Shown here: positions 49,588 through 58,282 of the stretch, piece by piece | Position numbering within the stretch: position 1 is the first letter of the stretch | Layout of the letters: each line of letters begins with the position of its first letter | Assembly (NCBI GenBank): GCA_025465475.1 | Contig: JAODMR010000084.1 | Location: 1 to 64,000 of the forward strand | Reading direction: 5' to 3' | From: Micrococcaceae bacterium | Lineage (GTDB): Bacteria; Actinomycetota; Actinomycetes; Actinomycetales; Micrococcaceae | DNA length: 64,000 nucleotides | Translations under genes and position numbers: made by a program | The notes under the pieces: model-generated | What the model was told of the DNA's origin: nothing | Seen by the model: the letters and a program-made list of their open reading frames with translations, nothing else | Database searches by the model: none

Positions 49588-50337
49588 TCAGGGGGAGAGC
49601 AGCTCCACGGGGAGCGTATAAATCAGGACCACCGCCAGGAGGTTCTTCCCGGCGTGCACCAGATAAGAGAACATCAGGTTCCGACCCGAGAGCAGATACG
49701 CGCCCACCAGCGTGACGCCCATGGCAAGATACGGCAGCAGCGCCGGCAGCGTCAGGCCTTCCTTGCCCAGCACATGCACGGCCGCAAATAGCAGCACGGA
49801 CAGGGCGCAGCACAGCCACACGTTAACGTGCCGGCTGAGCTTGCCAATGAGCAGATGCCGGAAAATGTACTCCTCCACGAAGGGGCCGAGCAGCACGACG
49901 ACGGGGATCATCAGCCAGGCCGGCACCGACTTCATCAGCGCCTCCAATCCCTGCTGGTTGACGGTGGGCTGCAGGGGCCCGGTCATTGCAGCGAGCAGTG
50001 CCGTGAGCAGCAGCATCGCCACGATGGCGAGCACGGCCATCGCGGTCGTGAAGAACGGACGGCGGGCCAAAACGCGCACGCACGGCACCACAAAGCTCCA
50101 CGCAGCGTATCCGGCGCCGGCTGCCAGCAACGCGTACGTTCCCAGGTTCAGCAGGTAGGTGCGGCTAACCGGATCGGGCACCAGCCGGTCCAACCCCGGC
50201 ACCTGTGTTGCGGGCAGGAGTACAAACAGCCCGGCGAGCAGCAGGTAGAGCGTGCCCGGTACGGCGTCGGCAGCCGAAAATCGCCAGGAAATCCGCGCAG
50301 GGGAGCCTACTCCGGTTTCAGGGCGTCGACCTTTCAT
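49588..50337 (-). CDS. CPBP family intramembrane metalloprotease
   Basis: 249 residues from ATG 50337 and about seven membrane segments. The protease motifs are the glutamate pair with Arg in GPFVEEYIFRHLLIGKL (Glu155, Glu156), a His in LLFAAVHVLG, and a third in YLVHAGKNLLAV. CPBP (Abi/CAAX-like) proteins cleave peptides in the membrane; targets in actinobacteria are mostly unknown. It is divergent from the amino-acid permease gene with 176 nt between. Confidence 0.87.
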   Translation of the reverse strand: MKGRRPETGVGSPARISWRFSAADAVPGTLYLLLAGLFVLLPATQVPGLDRLVPDPVSRTYLLNLGTYALLAAGAGYAAWSFVVPCVRVLARRPFFTTAMAVLAIVAMLLLTALLAAMTGPLQPTVNQQGLEALMKSVPAWLMIPVVVLLGPFVEEYIFRHLLIGKLSRHVNVWLCCALSVLLFAAVHVLGKEGLTLPALLPYLAMGVTLVGAYLLSGRNLMFSYLVHAGKNLLAVVLIYTLPVELLSP

Positions 50338-50513
50338 GGGTTTCAGCGTAGCCCGGGCACCCCCGCAGGCATGCGGTGGCAGTGAGCCGAAACACAACAG
50401 CCGATCCACTGGGCTAAACTGGGATGGTTTTTGCGCCGGTCAGGACCGCCATCGAAGCCGGTTCCGCAGTGCGTCCGGGCAGGAACTTACCGCACCAAAC
50501 CAAAGGAATACGT

Positions 50514-51971
50514 GTGTCCAACGAGCTGACCGAACAACAGCAGCTGCTGGCCGAAGGCCAGGATGCCTCCAGCACCATCTCCGCCGAGGGCTACCACAAG
50601 ACACTGTCCCGCCGGCACGTCACCATGATCGCCATGGGTGGCGCCATCGGCGTCGGACTGTTCATGGGCGCCGGCGGCCGACTGGCCAGCACCGGCCCGG
50701 CCCTGATCTTCTCCTACGCCGTTGCAGGGGTCATCGCCTACCTGCTGATGCGGGCACTGGGCGAGCTCATCATGTACCGGCAGACCTCCGGCTCCTTCGT
50801 CTCCTACGCCGGGGAACTGTTCGGTTCCAAGGGCGCTTACCTCTCCGGCTGGATGTACTTCATCAACTGGGCCATGACCGGCATCGCCGAGCTCATCGCC
50901 ATCGGCCTGTACTTTCAATTCTTCTTTCCCAACGTCCCGGTGGAACTGAGCGCCATCTGCGCCCTGGTGCTGCTGGTCGCCGTCAACCTCTTCAGCGTCA
51001 AGGCCTTCGGCGAGTTCGAGTTCTGGGCTTCGTGCCTCAAGGTCGGTGCCATCGTGCTGTTCCTGATCGTCGGCACCGTCATGGTGGTCGGCAACGCCCA
51101 GATCGGGAACGGGAACGCGTCGGTGTCCAACCTGTTCGCCGGTGACGGCGGAATGTTCCCCAAGGGCGCCCTGGTGATGATCCTGGTCCTGAACGCCGTC
51201 ATCTTTGCCTACAACGCCATCGAACTGGTCGGCATCACAGCCGGTGAAATGCAGCACCCGGAACGCGAAGTGCCCAAGGCGATCCGCGCCGTCGTGCTGC
51301 GCATCGTGGTCTTCTACGTCGGATCCGTGACCCTGCTGGCCATGCTGATGCCCTCTGACCACTACAAGTCAGGCGAAAGCCCCTTCGTCACGGTCTTCGG
51401 GCAGATGGGACTGGGCTGGGTGGGTTCCATCATGAACATGGTGGTCATCACGGCTGCACTATCATCCTGCAACTCCGGCCTGTACTCGATTGGGCGCATC
51501 TTCCGCACCATGGCCAACAACGGGCACGCCCCGCAATGGCTGACCAAAATGTCTTCCCGTCACGTCCCGTACGCGGCGATCCTGAGCATTGGGGCCGTCT
51601 ACCTGGTCGGCATCCTGCTCAACATTTGGCTGGGTGGCTCGCATGCCTTCGACCTGGCCCTGAACACGGCATCCATCGGGGTGATCTTCACCTGGGGATC
51701 AATCTTTGCCTGCCAAATCATGCTGCGCAAGAAGAAGGGCAAGGTCTCCAGCCTGCCGATGCCCGGGTCCCCGTGGACCAGCTGGGCCGGCCTGATCGCG
51801 CTGCTGCTCATCGCCGTGCTTATCGGCTTTGACACGATGACCAGCAGCACGGGCGAGGTGTTCCTGCTCGGCCTCTGGACCCTGGCCACGGTGCCGTTCT
51901 TCGCCGTCGTGCTGTGGCTGGGCTGGACCAAGGTCAAGCACAACAAGCCCCGGAACCAGCTCTACAGCTAA
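50514..51971 (+). CDS. Amino acid permease (APC superfamily)
   Basis: 485 residues from GTG 50514, preceded by AAAGGAA. Twelve membrane segments. The family signature is HVTMIAMGGAIGVGLFMGAGGRLASTGPALIFSYAVAG with the unwound substrate-site glycines, then ELIMYRQTSGSFVSYAGELFG. It belongs to the AAT (GabP/AnsP/CycA) group of proton-coupled amino acid importers. The exact amino acid cannot be read. The C-terminus is short and Lys/Asn-rich. The phosphatase gene begins 5 nt later. Confidence 0.92.
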   Translation: MSNELTEQQQLLAEGQDASSTISAEGYHKTLSRRHVTMIAMGGAIGVGLFMGAGGRLASTGPALIFSYAVAGVIAYLLMRALGELIMYRQTSGSFVSYAGELFGSKGAYLSGWMYFINWAMTGIAELIAIGLYFQFFFPNVPVELSAICALVLLVAVNLFSVKAFGEFEFWASCLKVGAIVLFLIVGTVMVVGNAQIGNGNASVSNLFAGDGGMFPKGALVMILVLNAVIFAYNAIELVGITAGEMQHPEREVPKAIRAVVLRIVVFYVGSVTLLAMLMPSDHYKSGESPFVTVFGQMGLGWVGSIMNMVVITAALSSCNSGLYSIGRIFRTMANNGHAPQWLTKMSSRHVPYAAILSIGAVYLVGILLNIWLGGSHAFDLALNTASIGVIFTWGSIFACQIMLRKKKGKVSSLPMPGSPWTSWAGLIALLLIAVLIGFDTMTSSTGEVFLLGLWTLATVPFFAVVLWLGWTKVKHNKPRNQLYS

Positions 51972-51976
51972 CCGCC

Positions 51977-52669
51977 ATGCCTGCCGTGGATTGGGAAGGA
52001 GCGGTGAACGCCCGGCATCTGCTGGGCGACATCTACCGCATGGGCCGCAGTGAATGGGTCACCGCGGCAGGCTGGCAGCAGGCGTACGACGACGGTATCC
52101 GGACCGTCGTCGACCTGCGTAATCCCACCGAACGCGGCCCCCGGCCGACGGACCCCGCACAGGACCGGCTCGTGCTGGAACGCTTCACGGTGCTGAACTG
52201 CCCCACGGAGGAGCCGGACCGGAACGGATTCTCCGATCAGCCGTTGCCGTACCTGAACCACCCACGCTCCTACGCGGACTATCTCCGGCGCTTTCCCGGC
52301 CCCATCGTCGGCGTGCTGAAAACGCTGGCAACCGCACCCGGCGCCGTGGTCATCCACTGTTCGGCCGGCAGGGACCGGACCGGACTGATCTCCACCCTGT
52401 TGCTCCTGCTGGCCGGCGTACCGGAGCAGGTGGGCAGCCAATATGAGCTCGGTATGCGTGGCATCAATGAATGGCACCGGATCAGTCCTGTCCGGCACCC
52501 GTATGAGCGGCATCTGTCTGCTGACGAGCTGGAGGAGGAGCTGGCCGGGCGTCTGCTCGCCTTGGCGCAGTTCCAGTCGACCCTGAATGCCGAGGCCTTC
52601 CTGCGGGCCCATGGCCTCACCGACCAGGAGCTGGCATCCCTGCGCCGACGCCTGGGGATATCCCACTAG
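51977..52669 (+). CDS. Tyrosine-protein phosphatase-like protein (DSP/PtpB type)
   Basis: 230 residues from ATG 51977. The CX5R active site is HCSAGRDRTG (Cys128, Arg134), preceded by ARHLLGDIYRMGRSEWVTAAGWQQAYDDGIRTVVDLRNPTE, as in MptpB-like and lipid/tyrosine phosphatases. It follows the permease by 5 nt, suggesting co-transcription. The substrate could be a phosphotyrosine protein or a phosphoinositide. Confidence 0.87.
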   Translation: MPAVDWEGAVNARHLLGDIYRMGRSEWVTAAGWQQAYDDGIRTVVDLRNPTERGPRPTDPAQDRLVLERFTVLNCPTEEPDRNGFSDQPLPYLNHPRSYADYLRRFPGPIVGVLKTLATAPGAVVIHCSAGRDRTGLISTLLLLLAGVPEQVGSQYELGMRGINEWHRISPVRHPYERHLSADELEEELAGRLLALAQFQSTLNAEAFLRAHGLTDQELASLRRRLGISH

Positions 52670-52679
52670 GCTTGGCGGA

Positions 52680-53276
52680 ATGGACAGCATGCTTGACCCC
52701 GTCACACTGACCGGGCGCCTGGTCACCCTGGAACCACTGCACCGCGATCACGAAAGCGGGCTCGCGGAAGCGGTACGCGACGGTGAGCTGTGGAACCTTT
52801 GGTACACCAGCGTGCCGCGGCCAGAGGACATGGCGGCCGAAATTGACCGTCGGCTGGCCCGTGCTGCGGCCGGTCAGATGCTTCCTTTCGCCACCCGTCG
52901 GAACAGCGACGGCCGCCTGATCGGCATGACTTCCTACTGCAGCATTGATCCGGATGTGCCACGTGTGGAGATCGGTTACACCTGGAACGCCCGTAGCGCC
53001 CAGGGGACCGGCACCAACCCGGAATCCAAGCGGCTGCTCCTGGCCCACGCCTTCGACACGCTCGGATGCGAAGCTGTGTGCTTCGTCACCCATTGGATGA
53101 ATCAGCAGTCCCGTGCAGCGATCGCCCGCCTGGGTGCGAAACAGGACGGCGTGCTCCGCGCCCACCGCCGCAGCGCCAACGGATCACTGCGCGATTCGGT
53201 GATTTTTTCGATCCTCCGCTCCGAGTGGCCGATGGTTCGCGCCGGTTTGGATCTGCGGTTGTCGGCACGCCCCTAG
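52680..53276 (+). CDS. GNAT family N-acetyltransferase (RimJ/RimL type)
   Basis: 198 residues from ATG 52680. TLTGRLVTLEPLHRDHESGLAEAV is the usual opening; RLIGMTSYCSIDPDVPRVEIGYTWNARSAQGTGTNPESKRLLLAHAFDTLGCEAVCFVTH contains the acetyl-CoA loop, and NQQSRAAIARLGAKQDGVLRAHRR is the last helix. It resembles RimJ/L enzymes acting on protein N-termini or small amines. It lies 10 nt after the phosphatase and probably in the same unit. Confidence 0.88.
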   Translation: MDSMLDPVTLTGRLVTLEPLHRDHESGLAEAVRDGELWNLWYTSVPRPEDMAAEIDRRLARAAAGQMLPFATRRNSDGRLIGMTSYCSIDPDVPRVEIGYTWNARSAQGTGTNPESKRLLLAHAFDTLGCEAVCFVTHWMNQQSRAAIARLGAKQDGVLRAHRRSANGSLRDSVIFSILRSEWPMVRAGLDLRLSARP

Positions 53277-53364
53277 GTGTTCCCCACGCGCTCTTAAGGG
53301 CCAGGAAAGGGGGGTCCTTTTTCCTGGGTCCGGCGTAAAATCGTGCCCGTAGGAGGTGGCTTAG

Positions 53365-53772
53365 ATGAGTCTAGTTTTGGACAAAGCCATCACGATCCTG
53401 CCGGTCGATGACGCCGCCCGGGCCCGTTCGTTTTATACGGAAAAGCTTGGGCTGCCGCACCGCGGTACGGCGAGCGATGGAAGCGATTTACTCGGCAACG
53501 ACGGCGGTCCCATGCTGCAGTTGATGCCGGTCAGTGACGGGGTGCATTCCGCCCACACCGCACTGAGCTTTGAAGTTCCGGACGTTGAAGCAACGGTCCG
53601 TGACCTGGGTACGGCGGGTGTTCGGTTCGAGGACTATGACCTGCCGGACCTTAAAACGGAGAACCACATCTGCACCACGGACTCCGAAAAGTGCGCCTGG
53701 TTCAAGGACAGCGAGGGTAATTTCCTTTGCCTGCACCAGGACCTGACGTCGTCACCGGAATACTCGGTCTAA
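53365..53772 (+). CDS. VOC family protein (glyoxalase-like)
   Basis: 135 residues with an excellent GGAGGTGG ribosome site and TAAAAT at 53336-53341 as a likely -10. Fold motifs: ITILPVDDAARARSFYTEKLGLPHRG in the first half, then SFEVPDVEATVRDLGTAGVRFEDYDLPD, and WFKDSEGNFLCLHQD at the end. It is a single-module VOC protein, probably a dimer. The ligand is unknown. A long branched hairpin follows. Confidence 0.88.
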   Translation: MSLVLDKAITILPVDDAARARSFYTEKLGLPHRGTASDGSDLLGNDGGPMLQLMPVSDGVHSAHTALSFEVPDVEATVRDLGTAGVRFEDYDLPDLKTENHICTTDSEKCAWFKDSEGNFLCLHQDLTSSPEYSV

Positions 53773-53784
53773 GCGGACGCAAAT

Positions 53785-53838
53785 ATCCGGCCCGGCTCCG
53801 CCGGCGGCAGTGACGCCGCCGGAGAGGTCGGGCCGGAT
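53785..53838. terminator. Branched terminator between convergent genes
   Basis: Outer arms ATCCGGCCCG (53785-53794) and CGGGCCGGAT (53829-53838); inner stem CCGGCGGC (53801-53808) with GCCGCCGG (53815-53822). It follows the VOC stop. The rest of the 225-bp gap to the DUF427 gene shows nothing recognisable. Confidence 0.75.
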
Positions 53839-53997
53839 CCTTTCTGCTGACCCTGCCGGGGTGGGCGGAAACTGGCAGAAAAGCATAGTTTTATCGGTTT
53901 CATTTTCCGGGAGTGAAACTTTGGGGATGGCCCGGTGCAGTTTCGGTGCATCCGGTCCTACTGTTTGCGGGCCCGGTCCTCCGGCTTGCCGGCCGGT

Positions 53998-54918
53998 CTA
54001 GGACCAGGGCGTGATGGGGCGTGGCTGAAGGACACCGTCGACGGTGGCGTCCAGGCGCTCCTCAAAGAAGCACAGCAGCCCGGCAATCAGGGAGGACTCC
54101 GGCAGCGGCTCCTCGTAGCTCCAGGCAATGTCGGTTCCACCCGGCGTGTCGGGCAGCGACCAGTACGTGGCGATGCCCTTGTACGGGCAGATGGTGCGGG
54201 TTCGGCTGGGGACCAGAACGTCCAGGCGGACGTCCTCCCGCGGCACATAGGCCCGGACCGGCAACATCGTCTCGTACAGCAGCCGGGCTTGCCGGGTGTT
54301 GGCCAGTTCCACCCCCGCCAGGTCATTACGCCGATGCTGCGACGAGAGCCGCACGTCCACCCGATGGAACGGGTCCCGCGGATGGCCCAGGATGGGCTCC
54401 TCGTCCTCGATCCAGTCAAAGGCGGCAAAACTGAGCACCACATAATCGGCAAGGGAAGGGTCCGCCAGCCGAAACGCCGCACCCTCCAGCGCCGCATCCC
54501 GCCGTCGTTCGTCCGCTCCTGACGGCGCGGAACCGGACTGGCCGGAACCTGGCTGGCCGGAACCGGACTGGCCGGAACCTGGCAAATCGGACCTTGGCAC
54601 GTGGACTGTCAGTTCCGTCCCCGCGGTGGTGTGATGCCGGAAACCAGTGCGTGGGTCCAGGCGCATCGGCCCTCCCTTACCCAACGCGAAAGGGAACGCC
54701 TCAGCCTCGATCGATTCCGCCGGCACGAGGGGAACCAGAAGATCTTCTTCAGGGACGGCATAGACGGGCGTCACCCGTTGCGGTTCCCACAGCAGCACTG
54801 CGCGCCAGGTGTCCACTACCGGCGTCCCGTGGTAGATGGCGCGGACCCGCTTGGCGGTTGGTTCAAAGCGAAGCTGGGGCATCAGGCCGAACAAGGCCTC
54901 GGACATCCGGACGGACAT
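53998..54918 (-). CDS. DUF427 domain protein
   Basis: 306 residues if the ATG at 54918 is used; 54906 is an alternative and neither has an ideal ribosome site. Two related modules: RVRAIYHGTPVVDTWRAVLLWEPQRVTPVYAVPEEDL near the start, and VRAYVPREDVRLDVLVPSRTRTICPYKGIATYW with SLPDTPGGTDIAWSYEEPLPES near the end, which is the DUF427 core. They are joined by a GSGQ-rich linker encoded by tandem repeats. The family is small, soluble and of unknown activity. Confidence 0.82.
   Translation of the reverse strand: MSVRMSEALFGLMPQLRFEPTAKRVRAIYHGTPVVDTWRAVLLWEPQRVTPVYAVPEEDLLVPLVPAESIEAEAFPFALGKGGPMRLDPRTGFRHHTTAGTELTVHVPRSDLPGSGQSGSGQPGSGQSGSAPSGADERRRDAALEGAAFRLADPSLADYVVLSFAAFDWIEDEEPILGHPRDPFHRVDVRLSSQHRRNDLAGVELANTRQARLLYETMLPVRAYVPREDVRLDVLVPSRTRTICPYKGIATYWSLPDTPGGTDIAWSYEEPLPESSLIAGLLCFFEERLDATVDGVLQPRPITPWS
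54529..54583. repeat. 15-bp tandem repeats in the DUF427 gene linker
   Basis: Units GGAACCGGACTGGCC (54529, 54559) alternate with GGAACCTGGCTGGCC (54544) and a partial copy at 54574. They encode the in-frame PGSGQSGSGQ linker. Confidence 0.85.
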
Positions 54919-54982
54919 CCCCTTACTGTGGACCTGCGGCGGCAGCCCGTCAATCCTGCGAACGCGTGTTGAGCGGGCCTGT

Positions 54983-57193
54983 TTACCCCCGGCGGTTGAG
55001 CAACTCGGTGGCACCGAGGGCGTCGGCCACGAAGGCATAGTCCCAAGCGCGGGTCTTCCACCCTTCGTAACGACCGGAGGCGCCGCCGTGTCCGCCGTCC
55101 ATCTCAATCTTCAGCACCACTGGCTCCGAGCCGGTGGTTTTCTCCCGGAGCGCCTGCACCCACTTGGCCGGTTCGACGTACAGCACTCGGGTGTCGTTGA
55201 AGCTCGTGACTGCGGCGATCCGTGGATAGGCCACCGGCCGGATGTTTTCGTACGGCGTGTAATCCTTCATGTAGCGGTACACGTCAGCGTCGGTGATGGG
55301 GTTGCCCCATTCTTCCCACTCCAACGCGGACAGCGGCAGGTCGGGATCCAGGATCGTGGTTAGAGCATCGACGAACGGCACTTGTGCCACGATCGCCGCG
55401 TACTTTTCCGGCGCCAGGTTAGCGACCGCGCCCATCAGCAGTCCACCGGCAGATCCGCCCATCGCGGCAATCCGGGCTGGATCCACCCAACCGGATTTGG
55501 CCAACCAGTCAGTGGCATCAACAAAGTCAGTGAACGTGTTCCGCTTCTGCAGCTTTTTACCGGCGTCGTACCAGTTCCTGCCCATCTCCCCGCCTCCGCG
55601 CACGTGGGCGATGACAAAGACAACGCCGCGGTCCAGCAGCGAGAGCCGGGCCACCGCGAAGCCTGGGTCCATGCTGACCTCGTACGACCCGTACCCGTAG
55701 ATCAGGCCGGGATTGGAACCGTCCCGTGCGAGATCAGCCCGCCGGATCACCGAGAGGGGAATACGGGTGCCGTCCGCCGCCTTCGCCCATTCGCGCTCCG
55801 CCACATAATCGGCCGCAGCGTAGTTTCCCAGGACAGGGGTCTCCTTGCGCAGCAGCAGTTCGCCATCCGGCTGGTCCGCGCCGGGCAGGACGTAGTCATA
55901 CACACGCGGCGGGGTCAGGTAGGAGGTATAGCCGAGCCGGATGACAGGCGCCTCATAGTCGGATCCGCCGACGTGGCTGGTGTACAGCTCCTCGTCGAAG
56001 GAAGGCTCGACGGCGCCGGCTTGGGCGTCAGTGCCCAGTCCGGCCAGTGGAACCACCTGCACCCGCTCGATGGTGCCCTTGCGGATGGACAGGACCAGGT
56101 GCGTCGAGGTGACCGTCGCACCGTTGACCCGGACGCCGTCGTCGTGCGGCAGGACCGTCCGCCAGTGCTGGTCCGCTACCGGCTTGTCCAACTCCGCGGG
56201 GTCCACCAGCGACACCATGGAGTTGACGGCGTTCCTGTTGTGGGTCAGCAGGATGGTTTCCACCCCGTCCAGCAGGAACGGTTCGGCCTCATAGAGCACC
56301 CGTTCGCTGCGTGGAAGAACCAGCGTCAGCCCCGCTTCCGGATTGTCGAAGCTGAGGTAGCGGGTTTCGCTGTACTCGGAGCAGCCGATGCTCAGGACCA
56401 GGCTGCGCCGGTCGGCGGACAGCTCGAAGCCGGTCCACATTGCGACGTCGTCCTCCTGGTAGAGCACGGTGTCCTGCTCAACGGGGGCGCCCAGGACGTG
56501 CACCTTGACCTGGTGGGGGCGCCAGGAATCGTCGACGACGGTGTAGAAGAGTCGGCTGCCGTCAGGGGAAAACGTGAGCCCGTAAAAGACGTTCTCGATG
56601 ACATCCGGAAGCAGCTCCCCGCTGCGCAGGTCCTTGATCCGTACAGTGAAGCGCTCGTCGCCCGCATTGTCCACGGCATAGGCGTACAGGTTGCCGTCCT
56701 GGGTCACGGCTGCACCGCCTATGGAAAAGAACGGCTTGCCCTCGGCCTCCGCGTTGCCGTCCAGGATGACCTGTTCGCCGGGGACGGGGGTTCCGGCCAC
56801 GACGTCGGGCGGTGTCCAGTCGGCGATCGGATTGCCGGTGTTTCCCGCGGCCTCCCGGCAGTAGATACCGTATGCCTTGCCCTCCTCTATCCGGGAGTAG
56901 TACCACCAGTCGTCCTTGCGGCTGGGAACCGAAAGGTCAGTCTCCTGGGTGCGGTTCTTGATCTCGTTGAAGATGTCCTGCCGCAACTGCTCCTGGGAGG
57001 CGGTGACGGCATCCGTATAGGCCTGCTCGGCCTCGAGGTGCGCCTTGACCTCCGGATTCTCCTTGTCCCGCAGCCATTCGTAGGGGTCGACGAAGGTATC
57101 CCCGTGGTGCGTCCGGGCCGATGGCACTTTCTTGGCGACCGGAGCGCTCGTCAAGGGACCCGCAGGAGCAGCAGAAGCTGGAGTTGAACTCAT
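54983..57193 (-). CDS. ptrB: S9 family oligopeptidase B (protease II)
   Basis: 736 residues. A seven-bladed propeller (about 80-440) follows an N-terminal DPYEWLRDKENPEVKAHLEAEQAY. The catalytic domain has GGSAGG (Ser581), FNDTRV (Asp667) and DGGHGG (His702). The family cleaves short peptides after basic residues. LIYGYGSYEVSMDP and ARIAAMGGSAGGLLMGAVANLAPEKYAAIVAQVPFVDALTT are the classical family blocks. No signal peptide, so it is cytoplasmic. The 5' side faces the short repeat cluster at 57256. Confidence 0.93.
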   Translation of the reverse strand: MSSTPASAAPAGPLTSAPVAKKVPSARTHHGDTFVDPYEWLRDKENPEVKAHLEAEQAYTDAVTASQEQLRQDIFNEIKNRTQETDLSVPSRKDDWWYYSRIEEGKAYGIYCREAAGNTGNPIADWTPPDVVAGTPVPGEQVILDGNAEAEGKPFFSIGGAAVTQDGNLYAYAVDNAGDERFTVRIKDLRSGELLPDVIENVFYGLTFSPDGSRLFYTVVDDSWRPHQVKVHVLGAPVEQDTVLYQEDDVAMWTGFELSADRRSLVLSIGCSEYSETRYLSFDNPEAGLTLVLPRSERVLYEAEPFLLDGVETILLTHNRNAVNSMVSLVDPAELDKPVADQHWRTVLPHDDGVRVNGATVTSTHLVLSIRKGTIERVQVVPLAGLGTDAQAGAVEPSFDEELYTSHVGGSDYEAPVIRLGYTSYLTPPRVYDYVLPGADQPDGELLLRKETPVLGNYAAADYVAEREWAKAADGTRIPLSVIRRADLARDGSNPGLIYGYGSYEVSMDPGFAVARLSLLDRGVVFVIAHVRGGGEMGRNWYDAGKKLQKRNTFTDFVDATDWLAKSGWVDPARIAAMGGSAGGLLMGAVANLAPEKYAAIVAQVPFVDALTTILDPDLPLSALEWEEWGNPITDADVYRYMKDYTPYENIRPVAYPRIAAVTSFNDTRVLYVEPAKWVQALREKTTGSEPVVLKIEMDGGHGGASGRYEGWKTRAWDYAFVADALGATELLNRRG

Positions 57194-57255
57194 AGTGCCA
57201 CTCTATAAAGCGCCACCGGCCGCCGTCGTTCCCTTACCCCCACAGCGAAACCCGC

Positions 57256-57377
57256 CGAGTGTCGAGCTCTGCACCGCTTCTGACCTGCCGAGTGTCGAGC
57301 TCTGCACCTTTCCATAAGGTCGAGTGTCGAGCTCTGCACGCTTTTGGTTGTTGGAGAGGTGCTTATCTCGACACTCG
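57256..57377. repeat. Three direct copies and one inverted copy of a 19-bp repeat
   Basis: CGAGTGTCGAGCTCTGCAC occurs perfectly at 57256-57274, 57289-57307 and 57321-57339 (33 and 32 bp apart). An inverted copy at 57359-57377 keeps CTCGACACTCG and the outer GTGC. Copy 3 and the inverted copy can form an 11-bp stem. They fill most of the 200-bp gap between ptrB and the crotonase-like gene. Confidence 0.9.
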
Positions 57378-57393
57378 ACGGGAAGATGGGACT

Positions 57394-58206
57394 GTGGGAA
57401 GAGTGTCCGTGCAGAGCGGTGTTGCGGAAATCGAGCTTGGTCCTGGCCCGACCGTCATGGCGGCGGCGGGGAGCGACGGGGCCCTGGTGGTTGCGCTCGA
57501 GCGCGTGGGCCAGGCGGTAGACGCAGGAATTGCCAAGGTGCTGCTGGTGCACGGCCCGCCCGGCGCGTTTGATGCTCCTCAGGATCAGGATCAGGATCAG
57601 GATCAGGATCAGGATCAGGATCAGGATCAGGATCAGGACCGGGGCCGGGGCCGGAACGACGACGGCGGCGGGGCAACGGAAACGTCCAGGGGAGAAGCGG
57701 CGCTGCAGCGAAAAGCTAGGGCGTCGACCCGGAACCAACTGCTGGAGGCCGTGATGTCGATGTCCATTCCGGTCGTCGTCGCTGTGCAGGGCGCGTGTGC
57801 CGGGCCGGGCTTGGCCCTGGTGCTGGCAGCCGACGTCGTTTATTTGGACGTGTCCGCGGTGCTGCGGGCACCGTCAAGGGAAGAACTTGTCCGTTCTCCG
57901 GCTTGGCAGCTCCTGGCGCAACGGCAACAGACCGTTCCGATTTGGCAGGCGCTGCGACGGGCTGGAGCTTTGGATTCGGCGCTCGCGCTCGCCGCTGGTT
58001 TACCGGGACACATCAGGCCGGCAGCGTTCTTGTTGGCGGAGGCCCGCTCCGCCGCCCGGGGATTGACAGGACCGCCGGTGGTTGAACCGCTCGCGGAAAG
58101 GTTCGGCGGAAGCCGTTCGGACAGGGTCAGCTCGCTGCCGCCCGACGTGCGAATCCACAGGCCACCGGAGCGGGGCTATTGGCACGGACCGGCACCTGAA
58201 AAGTAG
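57394..58206 (+). CDS. Diverged crotonase (enoyl-CoA hydratase/isomerase)-like protein with QD repeat
   Basis: 270 residues if GTG 57394 is the start; GTG 57403 is equally possible. The oxyanion-hole region of the crotonase fold is recognisable (MSIPVVVAVQGACAGPGLALVLAADVVYLDVSA), and the N-terminal half has GALVVALERVGQAVDAGIAKVLLVHG. The central catalytic Glu region is not clear. A (QD)10 run plus RGRGRNDDGGG is inserted where the first loop would be, encoded by a CAGGAT hexamer array. It may be non-catalytic. It lies alone between ptrB and the AsnC regulator. Function is uncertain. Confidence 0.65.
   Translation: MGRVSVQSGVAEIELGPGPTVMAAAGSDGALVVALERVGQAVDAGIAKVLLVHGPPGAFDAPQDQDQDQDQDQDQDQDQDQDRGRGRNDDGGGATETSRGEAALQRKARASTRNQLLEAVMSMSIPVVVAVQGACAGPGLALVLAADVVYLDVSAVLRAPSREELVRSPAWQLLAQRQQTVPIWQALRRAGALDSALALAAGLPGHIRPAAFLLAEARSAARGLTGPPVVEPLAERFGGSRSDRVSSLPPDVRIHRPPERGYWHGPAPEK
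57580..57639. repeat. Hexanucleotide microsatellite (CAGGAT)9 plus CAGGAC
   Basis: Ten exact 6-bp units in frame encode Gln-Asp repeats in the crotonase-like gene. Changes in unit number would keep the reading frame. Confidence 0.95.
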
Positions 58207-58282
58207 GAGCCGCACCCGTCCGATCTACCCACTCACCGGCCCAAGCGTCACCTGCCAGCCAAAGGCGCAGCCCCAACGATTG

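Noticed and set aside
53277-53335. Imperfect hairpin (CCAGGAAAGG with CCTTTTTCCTGG) as a terminator
   Set aside because: The arms mismatch at two positions, and the T-rich part lies within the arm and just before the likely -10 of the VOC gene. It is not convincing.
55382-57187. A 601-codon open frame on the plus strand opposite ptrB
   Set aside because: It is the antisense shadow of a well-conserved S9 peptidase in GC-rich DNA. It shows no recognisable domain and no ribosome site.
57256-57339. Possible CRISPR array
   Set aside because: Only three repeats of 19 bp with 13-14 bp between them, an inverted copy nearby, and no cas genes. The spacing is too short for CRISPR.
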